From Microbacterium sp. Gd 4-13 (GTDB lineage Bacteria; Actinomycetota; Actinomycetes; Actinomycetales; Microbacteriaceae), in contig NZ_QEIJ01000009.1 in assembly GCF_003095395.1 (NCBI RefSeq), forward strand, positions 1-64,000: a stretch of 64,000 nucleotides of DNA. The letters are read 5' to 3'. Every line of letters begins with the position of its first letter. The first letter of the stretch is position 1. Of this stretch, positions 14,994 to 24,352 are shown piece by piece. Made by a program: the position numbers and the translations under genes. Below the pieces are notes generated by a model, which saw only the letters and a program-made list of their open reading frames with translations, did not search any database and was not told the origin of the DNA.

Positions 14994-15168
14994 ATTGCCC
15001 GTTTCGGCAAGGGTTTCGAGCATGGCTGATTCTGCGGAAAATCCCGTTCGTCTAACCTGTGACTGTTAGCACTCTTTGGCTGACTTCTCGCAGCGCTACC
15101 CGTCGCCCTCGACTCCCGCAGCTTGTACGCGACGGAACCTGTGCCTTTGCCGGCTCGCCTCGCGCGCC

Positions 15169-16257
15169 TTATCGAGGCTCGCTGCACTGGGTCGTGATCT
15201 GCATATGGATGAGCCCATCGATTGTCGTGGAGTCTCGAATGCTCATTCTCTCGATGGGAAGGATGTCGCTGTACCGAATATCTTCCTGTATCGCTCGGTC
15301 GGAAGAGTAGCCGGCGGTGTCCCAGGTCTGGAGGATCTGTGCAAGCGAGGCGGCGTTATCCGCCGTGGTGAATTCGATTGCAATCCCTAGGCGAGCGTCG
15401 TTCTCGCCGCACGCGGACTGGACCGCTGCGAGCTCGTTCGGGTCGATGGGGTCTCCTGTTGCGGTGTGGACTGGGCCCACCGCGGCGGCGAGCGACGCGA
15501 CCACCATCTCCTCGAGGCCCGCGCGAGCTTCGTCGATGGCGAAAGGAGACGCGGTCGAGCGTATGAGAAGTGGTGTTCGCGTACCAGTAGTGACACCACA
15601 GGAAACGCTCCGATCGGTCAGCTTCGGAAGCGTGAAGTCGGGGTCGCGGTCGGTGGCCACCGGCGCCGCCGAGTAGTCGAAGTTGAAGGTATACCAAACG
15701 CGAAGCGAATCGCCGTCGTCCACCACGGCGTAGGCGCCGTCTTCGAACGGGCGGTAACCGTCGTCGCCGCCGGTTCGCTCAACGGCAGTGACGAGTACGC
15801 CGTCCGTTCTATACACAGTGCCCCAGCCGGCCAGCAAGAAGGCCTCTTCTTCAACCACGTACCCGGTCTCGCACCCGGCGCTGACAAGCTGCACGACCGT
15901 CGCCCCCGAGGTCAGGAACCACGCGGAACCAGCGATACAAGTGGCAGTAACCGCGACGAGCCGCGCCGGCAGTAGCAGAAGGAGCAAGGATCGGGACACC
16001 GGCGTGAGGCAAAGCCCCAATGCAAGAGACGCGAAAGCGGCGATGACAGCAAGCCCCGCGAGCCTGTCCGACCCGAGCGTCCAGATGAGGACCGACACCT
16101 CGCCGTCAGAGGCAATGGAGATCCCCAACAACGCCGCGAGAACAACGATCGCGGCTGCGAGCGTCGCGCCGGCCACCACAATGACCCGCCGTCGCAACTT
16201 GGACGGGGATGGCGAAGATCCTCCGTCACGCTGCATCAGCACCGGCGAAATCGACAC
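15169..16257 (-). CDS. Membrane protein of unknown function, 362 aa
   Basis: The protein begins at GTG (an ATG seven codons later is an alternative). The N-terminal ~140 residues hold three membrane helices (VIVVAGATLAAAIVVLAALLG, LAGLAVIAAFASLALGLCL, LVAVTATCIAGSAWFLTSG). The remaining ~220 residues form an extracytoplasmic domain with three cysteines and many acidic residues. I see no transporter or enzyme motif. It has no close operon partner and is one of the envelope proteins of unknown function between 13 and 21 kb. Confidence 0.6.
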   Translation of the reverse strand: MSISPVLMQRDGGSSPSPSKLRRRVIVVAGATLAAAIVVLAALLGISIASDGEVSVLIWTLGSDRLAGLAVIAAFASLALGLCLTPVSRSLLLLLLPARLVAVTATCIAGSAWFLTSGATVVQLVSAGCETGYVVEEEAFLLAGWGTVYRTDGVLVTAVERTGGDDGYRPFEDGAYAVVDDGDSLRVWYTFNFDYSAAPVATDRDPDFTLPKLTDRSVSCGVTTGTRTPLLIRSTASPFAIDEARAGLEEMVVASLAAAVGPVHTATGDPIDPNELAAVQSACGENDARLGIAIEFTTADNAASLAQILQTWDTAGYSSDRAIQEDIRYSDILPIERMSIRDSTTIDGLIHMQITTQCSEPR

Positions 16258-16561
16258 CGCGCAAGCCTACGAGAACAGGAAGGCGGCTCCGCTGCACCCA
16301 CCATCCGAGAAGACTGCGAATTCAAAGCGCACCCGGAATGAGCCGCGTGCCGCTCAGCCCCGTCCAGGGCCTCCCCAGCGTTGTCCCGATCAAGAGGAGT
16401 CAAGTGATGGGCGAGGCGGGTTCGCGCCACGACAAGCTCGCGCGACCCTCGTTTTCTCCGCGGCAGGGTCGGTTTTCCACACGGATCGTTAACTGGCGAA
16501 GGGGCATTTTGACGGAAAGAGCGGCGAATGCAGTCGGGGCGGGAGCTGCGAGGCTGAGCCC

Positions 16562-16573
16562 GTGAACCTTTTT
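16562..16573 (+). promoter_or_regulatory. Candidate ECF -35 box GTGAACCTTTTT
   Basis: The box lies 22 bases before the GTG start of the ECF sigma gene at 16596, which implies a very short leader or a leaderless start. Its first eleven bases are identical to the box at 4342. Autoregulation of an ECF gene from such a box is common in this group. Confidence 0.45.
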
Positions 16574-16595
16574 CCTGGATACGGGCAATACAGAT

Positions 16596-17195
16596 GTGAG
16601 CGCTGATAACGAACTGATCGAGCGGTCGCACCGGCACCCAGCTTCGTTTGCGGAGTTGTATGACCGGCACGCGACCGCGGTGCACCGGTATGCGGCGCAG
16701 CGGCTGGGTGAGCATTCGGCGGACGACATCATGTCGGAGACGTTTCTCGTGGCCTTCGAGAAGCGTGAGTCCTACGACGCGTCGATTGTGGACGCGCGCC
16801 CGTGGCTTCTCGGAATTGCCACGCGCCTCATGCGAAAGCACGTGCGCCTTGAGGCGCGGGCTTGGAAGGGGATGGTCGCGGGGCTCGCGGCGCAGGTTGC
16901 GCCCGACGTCATTGAGCGGGCCGGGTCAAGGCTGGATGCGGCCCGCCTCACTAAGCGGCTCGCGTCTGCTTTTCGTTCCCTCTCAGCCGTTGATCGCGAC
17001 ACGTTGCTGCTCTACGCGTGGGCCGATCTTGACTATGCGGCGATTGCGGCGGCGCTTGAGGTGCCGGTCGGCACCGTCCGTTCTCGGCTGAACCGCGCGC
17101 GGCGACTCATGCGTGACGCCGCCGCTGTTGCATCCGCATCCACCGATAGGGAGATTGATCATGGACGAACTGACTCTGCTGCGCAACAGGCGTGA
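16596..17195 (+). CDS. ECF-family RNA polymerase sigma factor
   Basis: This is a 199-residue sigma factor with region 2 (FAELYDRHATAVHRYAAQRL, DDIMSETFLVAFEKR, RPWLLGIATRLMRKHVRLE) and region 4 (RLASAFRSLSAVDRDTLLLY, LEVPVGTVRSRLNRARRLM). It starts with GTG and overlaps the following CU044_5270-family gene by 35 bases. Sigma genes of this subgroup are normally followed by just such a membrane protein, which is thought to restrain the sigma factor. Confidence 0.88.
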   Translation: MSADNELIERSHRHPASFAELYDRHATAVHRYAAQRLGEHSADDIMSETFLVAFEKRESYDASIVDARPWLLGIATRLMRKHVRLEARAWKGMVAGLAAQVAPDVIERAGSRLDAARLTKRLASAFRSLSAVDRDTLLLYAWADLDYAAIAAALEVPVGTVRSRLNRARRLMRDAAAVASASTDREIDHGRTDSAAQQA

Positions 17196-18147
17196 AGTCG
17201 CGCCCCCGAGCGTGGAAGCGCTGAACGCCGGCCGCGCCGCGTTGCTCGAACGCGCGGATGGTGGCGCACCGACCGCGACAGTGCCGGCTCGCCGCAAGCC
17301 CCGCCTCCGCCGCACGAGATGGGCCCTCGGCGGCGCTGCAGCGGTCGTCGTTGGCACCCTCGTCGCGGGCAACGTGTCCATCAGTACCGCTAGTGCTCAC
17401 GCCGCTGAACTGCTGCGGGATGCGGCGGCGCAGGCTATCGAGTTCACCGACCCAGTGCCGGGCTCCGGGCATTACCTAAAGTCGCACACCCACGCGCAGT
17501 GGGGGTACTACGACCGCAACGCCGACGGCGAATTGGAGTTTTACCCCAAGTATCAGGTCATCGACGTGTACAAGCCCGCAGACCCGGATGCCGAGTGGGT
17601 TCTGTACCGCGACTGGGGTGACAGCCCTGTACCGCAGACCGTGAACCTCGTTCCCTCTGAGACGGGCGAGAAGATCCAAGTCGAGCGTGGTGAGGACGGA
17701 GTGTTCTACCAGGGCGATCCTTCCTGGGTACCGTTCGATCTTGAAGCCGTGCCGCTCGACGGCGCGGAGGCCTACACCTACATCGACTCGATGTACAACG
17801 GTGGCTCGGCCTCACGCGACGAGAACAACTTCGTGCGCATCACCGACATGTTGCGGAGCGGCCTCGTTCCCGCCAACACCCGCGCCGCCCTGCTCGACGC
17901 GCTCTCACGCATCCCCGGGGTGACAGCCACCGAGAACGTCGCCAATCTCGACGGTGTTGCCGGAGTCGCGATCGGGCGAACCGAGCCGCTGCGCTTCGGC
18001 GAAAGAAAAGAGATCATCATCGATCCCGCCACCGGGATGGTGATCGGTGAGCGCACCGTCGCGACACAGGCCGTGTTCGGATTGGGCAGCAACGAGGTCA
18101 TCACCCAAACCGCGATCGAGACGACTGTCACGACGGAGGCACCGTGA
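17161..18147 (+). CDS. CU044_5270-family membrane protein (sigma-factor partner)
   Basis: This 328-residue protein has a cytoplasmic N-terminus (~55 residues, MDELTLLRNRREVAPPS), one membrane segment (WALGGAAAVVVGTLVAGNVSI) and a large extracytoplasmic domain. That layout and its position directly after an ECF sigma gene match the actinobacterial CU044_5270 family. The ATG at 17161 was preferred because it follows GGGAGATTGATC and gives the conserved N-terminus. It probably senses an envelope signal and controls the sigma factor; the mechanism is not established by sequence. Confidence 0.75.
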   Translation: MDELTLLRNRREVAPPSVEALNAGRAALLERADGGAPTATVPARRKPRLRRTRWALGGAAAVVVGTLVAGNVSISTASAHAAELLRDAAAQAIEFTDPVPGSGHYLKSHTHAQWGYYDRNADGELEFYPKYQVIDVYKPADPDAEWVLYRDWGDSPVPQTVNLVPSETGEKIQVERGEDGVFYQGDPSWVPFDLEAVPLDGAEAYTYIDSMYNGGSASRDENNFVRITDMLRSGLVPANTRAALLDALSRIPGVTATENVANLDGVAGVAIGRTEPLRFGERKEIIIDPATGMVIGERTVATQAVFGLGSNEVITQTAIETTVTTEAP

Positions 18148-18296
18148 GTCGCGCCAAACTTCAGGGGCCCGGTGAATCTCCGACGCGGAAGCCCCCGGCG
18201 GCTGTCACCGTCATAGTGACGACCGGTGCGCTCACCCTCCCGCCTACAGTCCCCGTCACGGTCCTTCTCGCCCACCAAGCGGTGCCCAGAATCTGA
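18144..18296 (+). CDS. Possible coupled small protein, 50 aa
   Basis: A GTG overlaps the stop codon of the upstream gene (GTGA), and the frame runs 50 codons with Pro/Thr/Val-rich content (AAVTVIVTTGALTLPPTV). Coupling is suggestive, but the composition is low complexity and there is no recognisable domain. Confidence 0.2.
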   Translation: MSRAKLQGPGESPTRKPPAAVTVIVTTGALTLPPTVPVTVLLAHQAVPRI

Positions 18297-18572
18297 CGCC
18301 GGCTCGCCAACTGAATCCCCGGTCCCCGTGCCCGGGGATGCAGTTGCTACATGCGTTCTACTTCAGGCTGGCCTGACTGAAAAGGCTCACCGTGGAGGCG
18401 ACCTGAAATGCGATCGTTCCGATTGGCGGGCTCTCAGGCGGATGGTCTCCGGACGTCTTCTTCGGCCCGGGGGCGCCAGGAGGACGCGTTGAGTTGAGCG
18501 TTCGACCGCCGGCGCGTCAGCGCGCCGCTCATGAGCATCTGTACGTCACCCCACGGACGAGACGAAACGTCG
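18297..18572. other. Region without a convincing gene
   Basis: About 280 bases with only short overlapping frames. It contains an imperfect GC-rich hairpin (ATCCCCGG...CCGGGGAT, about 18316-18342) that could end transcription of the sigma operon. I see no protein or RNA gene. Confidence 0.4.
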
Positions 18573-19349
18573 TCATCCGCCGGGGCAATCGCAGCTACTG
18601 CCGCTGTAGCACGCACAGGGGAGCGGCTCGGGTGTGGATTCATCCGATGGTTGCGGGTCGCTGCGGAGTACCTGGTGGTAGCTGGTGCTTGCACTCAGCG
18701 TGACAATGTACTCGGTTCCGCTAGAACGAATGACGGTCTGGTCGAGGTTCCTGGCTTCGATTTCCTCTCCGTCGCTGGTGTAGGAATGCTCGTATTGCGC
18801 GACGTCGAACCCGACGGAGGAGCGGAAGCCGATGCCGATCTGCATGTCCTCCGTGCAGTTCGCTCCCGCGCCCGGCAGATCGTCGACGGTGTAAGGCTCG
18901 CCGTTCGCGTTCTGACGAGTGGGGCCGTACAAGGCCCAGTACTGCGCGGCCATGTCGAACGACGCCGGATCGGGTTCACACCCGATGGCAGCGAGATGCG
19001 CGCGGTAGGCCGCAATGATCTCTCCCGGGTCCCCGAGGTCGCTCCGAACGACCCATGAAGTGGTGCGGTTGCATCTCCAGTAGAAGTAGTCGCGCGGTCC
19101 CCAAGGCTCGCTGTTGGTGCCGCTCTCGCAGCCGTCGCGGACGCCCATCGATAGGGCCTCGCCCATGGCCGCCGCGGCGAGAAGCTTGTCCTGTTCAGCA
19201 GCGGCCCTTTCCCGGGCGGCAATGACAGGTGGGTCTTGAGAACCTGATGGGGGAAACTCGCCAGGGGTCGGTGTGCAACCGGACATCACAAACGAAAGAG
19301 AAACCACCGTGAGCGTCACTAGGAGGCGTCCTGACCGCTGGGTCAACAT
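18573..19349 (-). CDS. Lipoprotein of unknown function, 258 aa
   Basis: The signal peptide ends in a lipobox (SFVMSGC, Cys ~25), followed by a Pro/Ser-rich spacer. The folded domain contains a helix (IAARERAAAEQDKLLAAAA) and a Cys/Trp-rich segment (SEPWGPRDYFYWRCNRTTSW). The C-terminus is unusually Cys-rich (CACYSGSSCDCPGG). The 'amino-acid count per helix' AYRAHLAAIGCEPD element is common in actinobacterial lipoproteins that bind other envelope parts, but I assign no function. It stands alone, transcribed toward the sigma operon. Confidence 0.65.
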   Translation of the reverse strand: MLTQRSGRLLVTLTVVSLSFVMSGCTPTPGEFPPSGSQDPPVIAARERAAAEQDKLLAAAAMGEALSMGVRDGCESGTNSEPWGPRDYFYWRCNRTTSWVVRSDLGDPGEIIAAYRAHLAAIGCEPDPASFDMAAQYWALYGPTRQNANGEPYTVDDLPGAGANCTEDMQIGIGFRSSVGFDVAQYEHSYTSDGEEIEARNLDQTVIRSSGTEYIVTLSASTSYHQVLRSDPQPSDESTPEPLPCACYSGSSCDCPGG

Positions 19350-19492
19350 GGCCAGATCATAAGAGGCGCGTTATGCGATTTCGAGTATGTACCTCGTTGC
19401 GAGGTCTCGCGGTCCAAGCGTCGAACGTCATGGGAAGGCGGCATCGCCGGGCTTGGCTGCGGGCGCGGGCACCAGCGCGTTGACGCGGCTGC

Positions 19493-20071
19493 TCAGCCCT
19501 GCCCCGGCGCTCCGTACATCCCGCCGTCGGGGAGGGGCGGACACATGGCGGACTCGGTGAGAGCCGCGATCTCGGCTCTCACGGCGACACCATCAGCTAT
19601 TTTCACCACCGTGTAGACCATTCCCTCCTGGGAGCCCGGCTCAGGGATGTAGCCAACCATCGCCGAAGTGCTGTCGTCTGGCACGGGCCCAAACGCCGTC
19701 GTGACAAGGTTCGCGGGCGGGTTCCGAATGAGCCAATTCGCCGTATCGGGCACCGTTGCGCCCGGAATGGTCCAGAACGCCTCGAGCTCCTCGACCGGCC
19801 CACATGGCCAACCCGTGTAGGACCCAAAGCCGCCGCTTTCCTCGGAGCGGACCGCTCCGGGCGGAAGGGCGACTGCGTCGAGCCACGCTCGCGCCTGCTT
19901 GAGAGCCCCGGCATCTGCATTCTCCACAGGGCTGGAGGAGGCACTTGGGTCAGTGGGCTCGCTTGCCTGGCTCGCCGCGGGAGCTCCGTCACCACCTGCA
20001 TTCGAGGCGCACGCGGTCAATGAGACCGCGAGCAACAATGCACCGAGCATCAGGGCTGAACGGGACCGCAT
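19493..20071 (-). CDS. Lipoprotein of unknown function, 192 aa
   Basis: I place the start at the ATG giving MRSRSALMLGALLLAVSLTAC, which makes a textbook lipoprotein signal with Cys21; the longer upstream frame lacks such a feature. The mature part begins with a Ser/Ala/Pro linker. The domain that follows has one disulfide pair candidate (WPCGPVEE and SAMCPPLP) and the segment WLDAVALPPGAVRS. That segment recurs in actinobacterial lipoproteins with a '...LPPGA' turn. Function unknown. Confidence 0.65.
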   Translation of the reverse strand: MRSRSALMLGALLLAVSLTACASNAGGDGAPAASQASEPTDPSASSSPVENADAGALKQARAWLDAVALPPGAVRSEESGGFGSYTGWPCGPVEELEAFWTIPGATVPDTANWLIRNPPANLVTTAFGPVPDDSTSAMVGYIPEPGSQEGMVYTVVKIADGVAVRAEIAALTESAMCPPLPDGGMYGAPGQG

Positions 20072-20199
20072 ATCCCCAACGTAACCGAGGGCAGCGAGAC
20101 CGGATAGCGGGTTCCTCAACGGTCGCCCCGAAGTGGATCCGTAATGAGTCGAGCGGCCCGGATCGACTCAGCTGGCATGATGTGAGCGACAGATGGGGG

Positions 20200-21246
20200 A
20201 TGTCAGTGACATCTACGGTGCGTCGTGAGCTTGACACCCGCCCGGCTGGGCTTATGCGAACGAGCGGCCGTGGGTTGCTGAGCATCACCGCGGCTGCGGC
20301 GGCGATGCTCGCCGCTGACTACGCGATGTCTTACGCGGGCGTAATGGCATTGTTTGGTTTACCGTTTGCCCTCATCGCCCTACCTATCGTCGCCGCGGTG
20401 CTCGCCGCGGTCGTCGCGTGGGTGTCGAAGGCAGCGACCGGGCGGTGGCACGTGGTCGGCGCCATCGCCGTCACGGTGCTGCTAGGAACCGTGGTCATCT
20501 ATGGGTTTCTGGTCGGCATCCTCCGCCCTCTTGTCCTCCAGGAAGACCTTCCACTTCATCTCGCGGTGTGCGCGTTGTGTGCTCTGACTTACGGGTTATT
20601 CCTTGGCCTCTGGCCGTTGCGAATTCTCGGTGGTGCTGCGGGCGTCGGGCTCGTCATTCTCGTCTCCGCCATCCCCACTGCCGCCGAGGAGAGCGCGCTG
20701 CAGGCGGCTGAGACATCCGAGCAGATGGCCTCGGAGCAGCTGGACTACTACCTCACAAGTGGTGCGTACCCGTTCATTACAGAGCTTGAAGGGTGGCAGA
20801 ACACTCGGGTTCGGCCGACCGGGTCAGAGGCCGCCACATGGCTGCTGAGTGACGACGGAGCTGCGGCGAAAGTGATAGCAAACCGGCTGTTCGAGGAGAC
20901 AGGCATGGACGCAACGTTTCCTTGCACAATGATGTCCCGCGGCGGCGACGCCGGCCCCGCGACGGAGGGTGCGCTGCCGGAGTGGTGCGTCAAAACAGAG
21001 ACAGGCTGGGAACGCAGCGACGGCCTAGCGCTCGCCTACATCGAGGACAGCCGGCTCGTCGTCATCGACACACCCGAGGAGTACGAGGCGGTCTTCCTCG
21101 AGGATAGCCAGCGACCGGCCAACGCGCAGGAGATCGCAGCCGTCGCTGCCTCGCTCCGCCCGATGACCGACGCGGAGATCGAGCGGTGGGTACTCCCGGT
21201 CTACGACTCCGTAAACACTCCCGAGATTGAAACTCCGGGGCTCTGA
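20200..21246 (+). CDS. Membrane protein of unknown function, 348 aa
   Basis: About five hydrophobic helices occupy residues 30-165 (ITAAAAAMLAADYAMSYAGV, LPFALIALPIVAAVLAAVVAW, VVGAIAVTVLLGTVVIYGFLV, LHLAVCALCALTYGLFLGLWP, GAAGVGLVILVSAIPTA). A ~180-residue extracytoplasmic or cytoplasmic acidic domain follows. The ATG at 20200 is preceded by GATGGGGG and matches the start of coding composition. No transporter signature is visible. It is divergent from the lipoprotein gene at 19493. Confidence 0.6.
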   Translation: MSVTSTVRRELDTRPAGLMRTSGRGLLSITAAAAAMLAADYAMSYAGVMALFGLPFALIALPIVAAVLAAVVAWVSKAATGRWHVVGAIAVTVLLGTVVIYGFLVGILRPLVLQEDLPLHLAVCALCALTYGLFLGLWPLRILGGAAGVGLVILVSAIPTAAEESALQAAETSEQMASEQLDYYLTSGAYPFITELEGWQNTRVRPTGSEAATWLLSDDGAAAKVIANRLFEETGMDATFPCTMMSRGGDAGPATEGALPEWCVKTETGWERSDGLALAYIEDSRLVVIDTPEEYEAVFLEDSQRPANAQEIAAVAASLRPMTDAEIERWVLPVYDSVNTPEIETPGL

Positions 21247-21425
21247 TCGAGGCATTCCAGCGGTCGCGACACGTGTCGCAGCCGGTACCGTCCTCGCGAA
21301 ACGTACCTGATAACCCGCCGTCCCCATCCACAGCGAGTCAAGGACGTCGGGAAGCTATCTCGGACTGCGGGGACGGATCGCCGACCCTTGGTATTTTCGC
21401 GTCTTGATAAACAACAGCTTTCTGA

Positions 21426-21525
21426 GACGCAGGACGTCGGGTTCCGCGTGACGCTCGGCGGTCGGGGTTTTCGAGACTGATCCTGTCTCAACAAGTAGTC
21501 TCACCGTGTTTCGTCTCATGGGAGT
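21426..21525. promoter_or_regulatory. Candidate resolvase res site or transposon end with GTCTCA motifs
   Basis: TGAGAC, CGAGAC and three copies of GTCTCA lie within about 100 bases directly before the resolvase start, several as opposed pairs (GAGACTGATCCTGTCTC). Serine resolvases of this type bind paired sites just upstream of their own gene. These motifs could equally be transposase-binding repeats. Confidence 0.4.
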
Positions 21526-22155
21526 GTGCGTGCGGGGTTTGTGAGTCACACTGGATGGGTGAGGGAACTTGGTTACACCCGTGTCAGCACGTCGAGTCAG
21601 GATGCGCAGCTGCAGCTCGATGCGCTCGTCGCCGCGGGCGTGCAGAGGCGCGACGTGTTCGCAGACGTCACCTCTGGGAGTAAGGCCGCGGTTGACCGGC
21701 CGGGGATGAGGAAACTGCTCGACTATGCCGAGTCGGGTGACACCGTCGTGGTGTGGCGGGTGGACCGTCTGGGGCGTTCCCTTATCGATGTACTGAACAC
21801 GGTGAATCTGCTGCGCGAGCGCGGCATCGGGGTCCGTTCCATTTCGGACGGCATCGACCCCGCGACCTCGACCGGGCGGTTGATGCTGAACATGCTCGCT
21901 ACTCTCGCCGAGTACGAGAGGGAGCTCATCGTCGAGCGTGTCAATGCGGGGATCACGGCCGCGCGGCAGAACGGTACCCGCTTCGGCCGGCCCGTCTCCA
22001 ACCCGACGGTCATCGCCGACAAGCTCGTGATCGCCACCGATGCTCGGGCTAAGGGAAGAACCGCTGTGGAAGCGGCACGGCTTGTCGGGTGGAGCCGTGC
22101 GACGCTTTACCGCCACCAGCAAGCCCACGCGGCGCGCGAGGCCGCGGCGATGTAG
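21526..22155 (+). CDS. Transposon serine resolvase (TnpR/TniR-like)
   Basis: This small serine recombinase has the active serine in LGYTRVSTSSQDAQLQLDAL (S21 if counted from the first GTG). The catalytic arginines are in VVWRVDRLGRSLIDVLN, the E-helix is LMLNMLATLAEYERELIVER, and a C-terminal HTH follows (AVEAARLVGWSRATLYRH). It resolves cointegrates made by the adjacent transposase. In-frame GTG codons at 21526, 21541 and 21559 are all possible starts; 21559 gives the most usual N-terminus (MRELGYTRVS). Confidence 0.85.
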   Translation: MRAGFVSHTGWVRELGYTRVSTSSQDAQLQLDALVAAGVQRRDVFADVTSGSKAAVDRPGMRKLLDYAESGDTVVVWRVDRLGRSLIDVLNTVNLLRERGIGVRSISDGIDPATSTGRLMLNMLATLAEYERELIVERVNAGITAARQNGTRFGRPVSNPTVIADKLVIATDARAKGRTAVEAARLVGWSRATLYRHQQAHAAREAAAM

Positions 22156-22162
22156 CTACGTG

Positions 22163-23545
22163 ATGGACGGCCTCGAGAAGTGGCGAGTCCTTCGGCTTCA
22201 TGTCGAGGATCTGGTCCCTCTCGCGGCCCTAGCCCGAACGTCGGGCATCAGTGCGCGCACGCTGCAGCGCTGGAAGCAGCTCTACCTGCGCGATGGCCTG
22301 TCAGCCCTCGACTCGCATACCCGTGCCGATGCTGGCCGACGCCGAACACCAGCGGAGATGGTCGCGTTCGTGGAACGGCTGGCGCTGACCAAGCCGCGCC
22401 CGACTTTGGCCACGCTGCATCGTTTGACCGTGGCTGAAGCCCGTCGAGTGCAGCTGCCGGCGCCGAGCTACTCGACCGTTTGCGCGATCGTGTCCGCGCT
22501 GGACCCTGCCCTGGTGACTCTCGCGCTGGAGGGGCCGACCGCGTACCGGGACCGCCACGAACTCGTTCTCCGGCGCCGGGCCGACAGACCGAACCAGACC
22601 TGGCAAGCCGACCACACCCAGCTCGACATGCTCATCGTCGGCGCCGACGGCAAACCCGACCGCCCCTGGTTGACGACTGTCCTCGATGATTACTCCCGTG
22701 CGATCTGCGGGTACATGGTCTTCTCGGGAGCCCCCTCCGCGTTGAATACCGCTCTCGCCCTCCGCCAAGCCATCTGGCGGAAGACGGACCCGTCGTGGGT
22801 GATGTGCGGCATCCCGGACATCCTTCACGTTGACCACGGCTCCGACTTCACCAGCCACCACCTTGAGCGCACCGCCGTTGCGCTGCACATTCGCATCATT
22901 CACTCGACCATCGCGCGTCCTCAAGGGCGGGGCAAGATCGAGCGGTTCTTCGGCACCATCAACACCGAGCTGCTCGCCGAACTCCCCGGTCACATCGGCC
23001 GCGGCGCGCGTACGCCAAACCCAGTGCTCGATCTCCCCGAGCTTGACCGTGCCATCGGTGCGTTCATAGCCACCTACAACGAGCGAACCCACAACGAGCT
23101 CGGCATCTCGCCCCGAGACGCTTGGGTCGGCGACGGGTGGCTCCCGCGGATACCGGAAAGCCTGGAAGAGCTCGACGGACTCCTCCTTACTGTGCCGAAA
23201 CACCGCGTGGTGCAACGCGACGGCATCCACTTTCAGGGCCAGCGGTACCTCGCGCCCACGCTCGCGCCTTTCGTCGGACACACCGTCACCATCCGGTACG
23301 ACCCCCGCGACATCTCCGAGATCCGCGTCTACGACCGCGACGTGTTCGTCTGCGTCGCCATCGACGAACACCACCCCAACCTTCGCCTCAGCCTCCGAGA
23401 CATCGAAACCGCGCGCCGCGCTCGACGACGGGAGCTACGCCGCACCATCAACGACCGCATCCCCACCGCAACCACGCGCGAAGAACCCCGGGTCACCAAT
23501 GCCAAGCCGCGTCGGCACCGTCTTCGCACCTACGAAGAGGACTAA
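22163..23545 (+). CDS. DDE transposase (TniA / Mu-like, with N-terminal HTH)
   Basis: The 460-residue protein begins with a helix-turn-helix (LAALARTSGISARTLQRWKQ) and has an rve-type catalytic core. D150 lies in WQADHTQLDML, D224 in LHVDHGSDF and E260 in RGKIERFFGT, with 35 residues between the second Asp and the Glu as in retroviral-type integrases. A C-terminal beta-barrel domain (FQGQRYLAPTLAPFVGHTV) follows. It cuts and joins transposon ends. It begins eight bases after the resolvase stop; a GTG one codon earlier is also possible. Confidence 0.88.
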   Translation: MDGLEKWRVLRLHVEDLVPLAALARTSGISARTLQRWKQLYLRDGLSALDSHTRADAGRRRTPAEMVAFVERLALTKPRPTLATLHRLTVAEARRVQLPAPSYSTVCAIVSALDPALVTLALEGPTAYRDRHELVLRRRADRPNQTWQADHTQLDMLIVGADGKPDRPWLTTVLDDYSRAICGYMVFSGAPSALNTALALRQAIWRKTDPSWVMCGIPDILHVDHGSDFTSHHLERTAVALHIRIIHSTIARPQGRGKIERFFGTINTELLAELPGHIGRGARTPNPVLDLPELDRAIGAFIATYNERTHNELGISPRDAWVGDGWLPRIPESLEELDGLLLTVPKHRVVQRDGIHFQGQRYLAPTLAPFVGHTVTIRYDPRDISEIRVYDRDVFVCVAIDEHHPNLRLSLRDIETARRARRRELRRTINDRIPTATTREEPRVTNAKPRRHRLRTYEED

Positions 23546-23548
23546 GAG

Positions 23549-24352
23549 ATGAACCACCCCTTCATCGTCACGAAAGAACACCGGCGGTTCGCCGAGTTCG
23601 CAAACGCCGTGCGGAAAGAGAACACCATCGGGATTTGCCATGGCGACGCCGGGGTGGGTAAGACGAACTCGGCCCGCCGATACTCCAACTGGGATGACCT
23701 CGAGCCCTACATCACCACCTGGGGGCGACGCGGCGATGAGGACGCCAGACACTATGCGATGGCGCACCGCTCCCGCACCGTGTTCTACACACCCGAAGTG
23801 ATCAGCCGACCCAAAGACGTCATGCAGGAGATCGAGCGCTGGAAAACGAGGATCAGCATCTGCGCCCGAGAACACCTACTCGAAGTCAATCCCGAGCGCG
23901 CACCGGACGCCATGGCCGACCTCGTCGAACTGCTCATCATCGATGAAGCCGAACGGCTCACCCCAACTGCCCTCGAACTCCTCCGCGACTCGCACGACCG
24001 CACCCACCTCGCGATCATCCTCATCGGCATGCCCGGCATCGACCAGAGGTTCCGCCACTACCCGCAGCTCTACAGCCGACTCGGTTTCTCCCACCTCTAC
24101 CGCGCCCTCGGACGAGACGAGCTCCTCTTCGTCCTCGACCGTCACTGGAAGCGCCTCGGGCGCACCCTCGACCCCGACGACTTCACCGACGCACAGGCCA
24201 TCGCCGCAATCGAACGCATCACCCGCGGCAACTTCCGCCTCCTCGAACGACTCTTCCCGCAAATCGCCCGCGTCCTCAAAATCAACCAACTCGACGCAAT
24301 CACCGACGACGTCGTCGAGGCAGCCGCAAGCATCCTGGTCATCGGCACCTAA
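23549..24352 (+). CDS. Transposition AAA+ ATPase (TniB-like)
   Basis: This 267-residue ATPase has Walker A GDAGVGKT (residues 32-39), Walker B LLIIDEAERL (~130-139) and sensor-type sequence THLAIILIGMPG. It belongs to the TniB/MuB-like group that binds target DNA, activates the DDE transposase and gives target immunity. The ATG follows AAGAG, three bases after the transposase stop, so the two are one operon. Confidence 0.85.
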   Translation: MNHPFIVTKEHRRFAEFANAVRKENTIGICHGDAGVGKTNSARRYSNWDDLEPYITTWGRRGDEDARHYAMAHRSRTVFYTPEVISRPKDVMQEIERWKTRISICAREHLLEVNPERAPDAMADLVELLIIDEAERLTPTALELLRDSHDRTHLAIILIGMPGIDQRFRHYPQLYSRLGFSHLYRALGRDELLFVLDRHWKRLGRTLDPDDFTDAQAIAAIERITRGNFRLLERLFPQIARVLKINQLDAITDDVVEAAASILVIGT

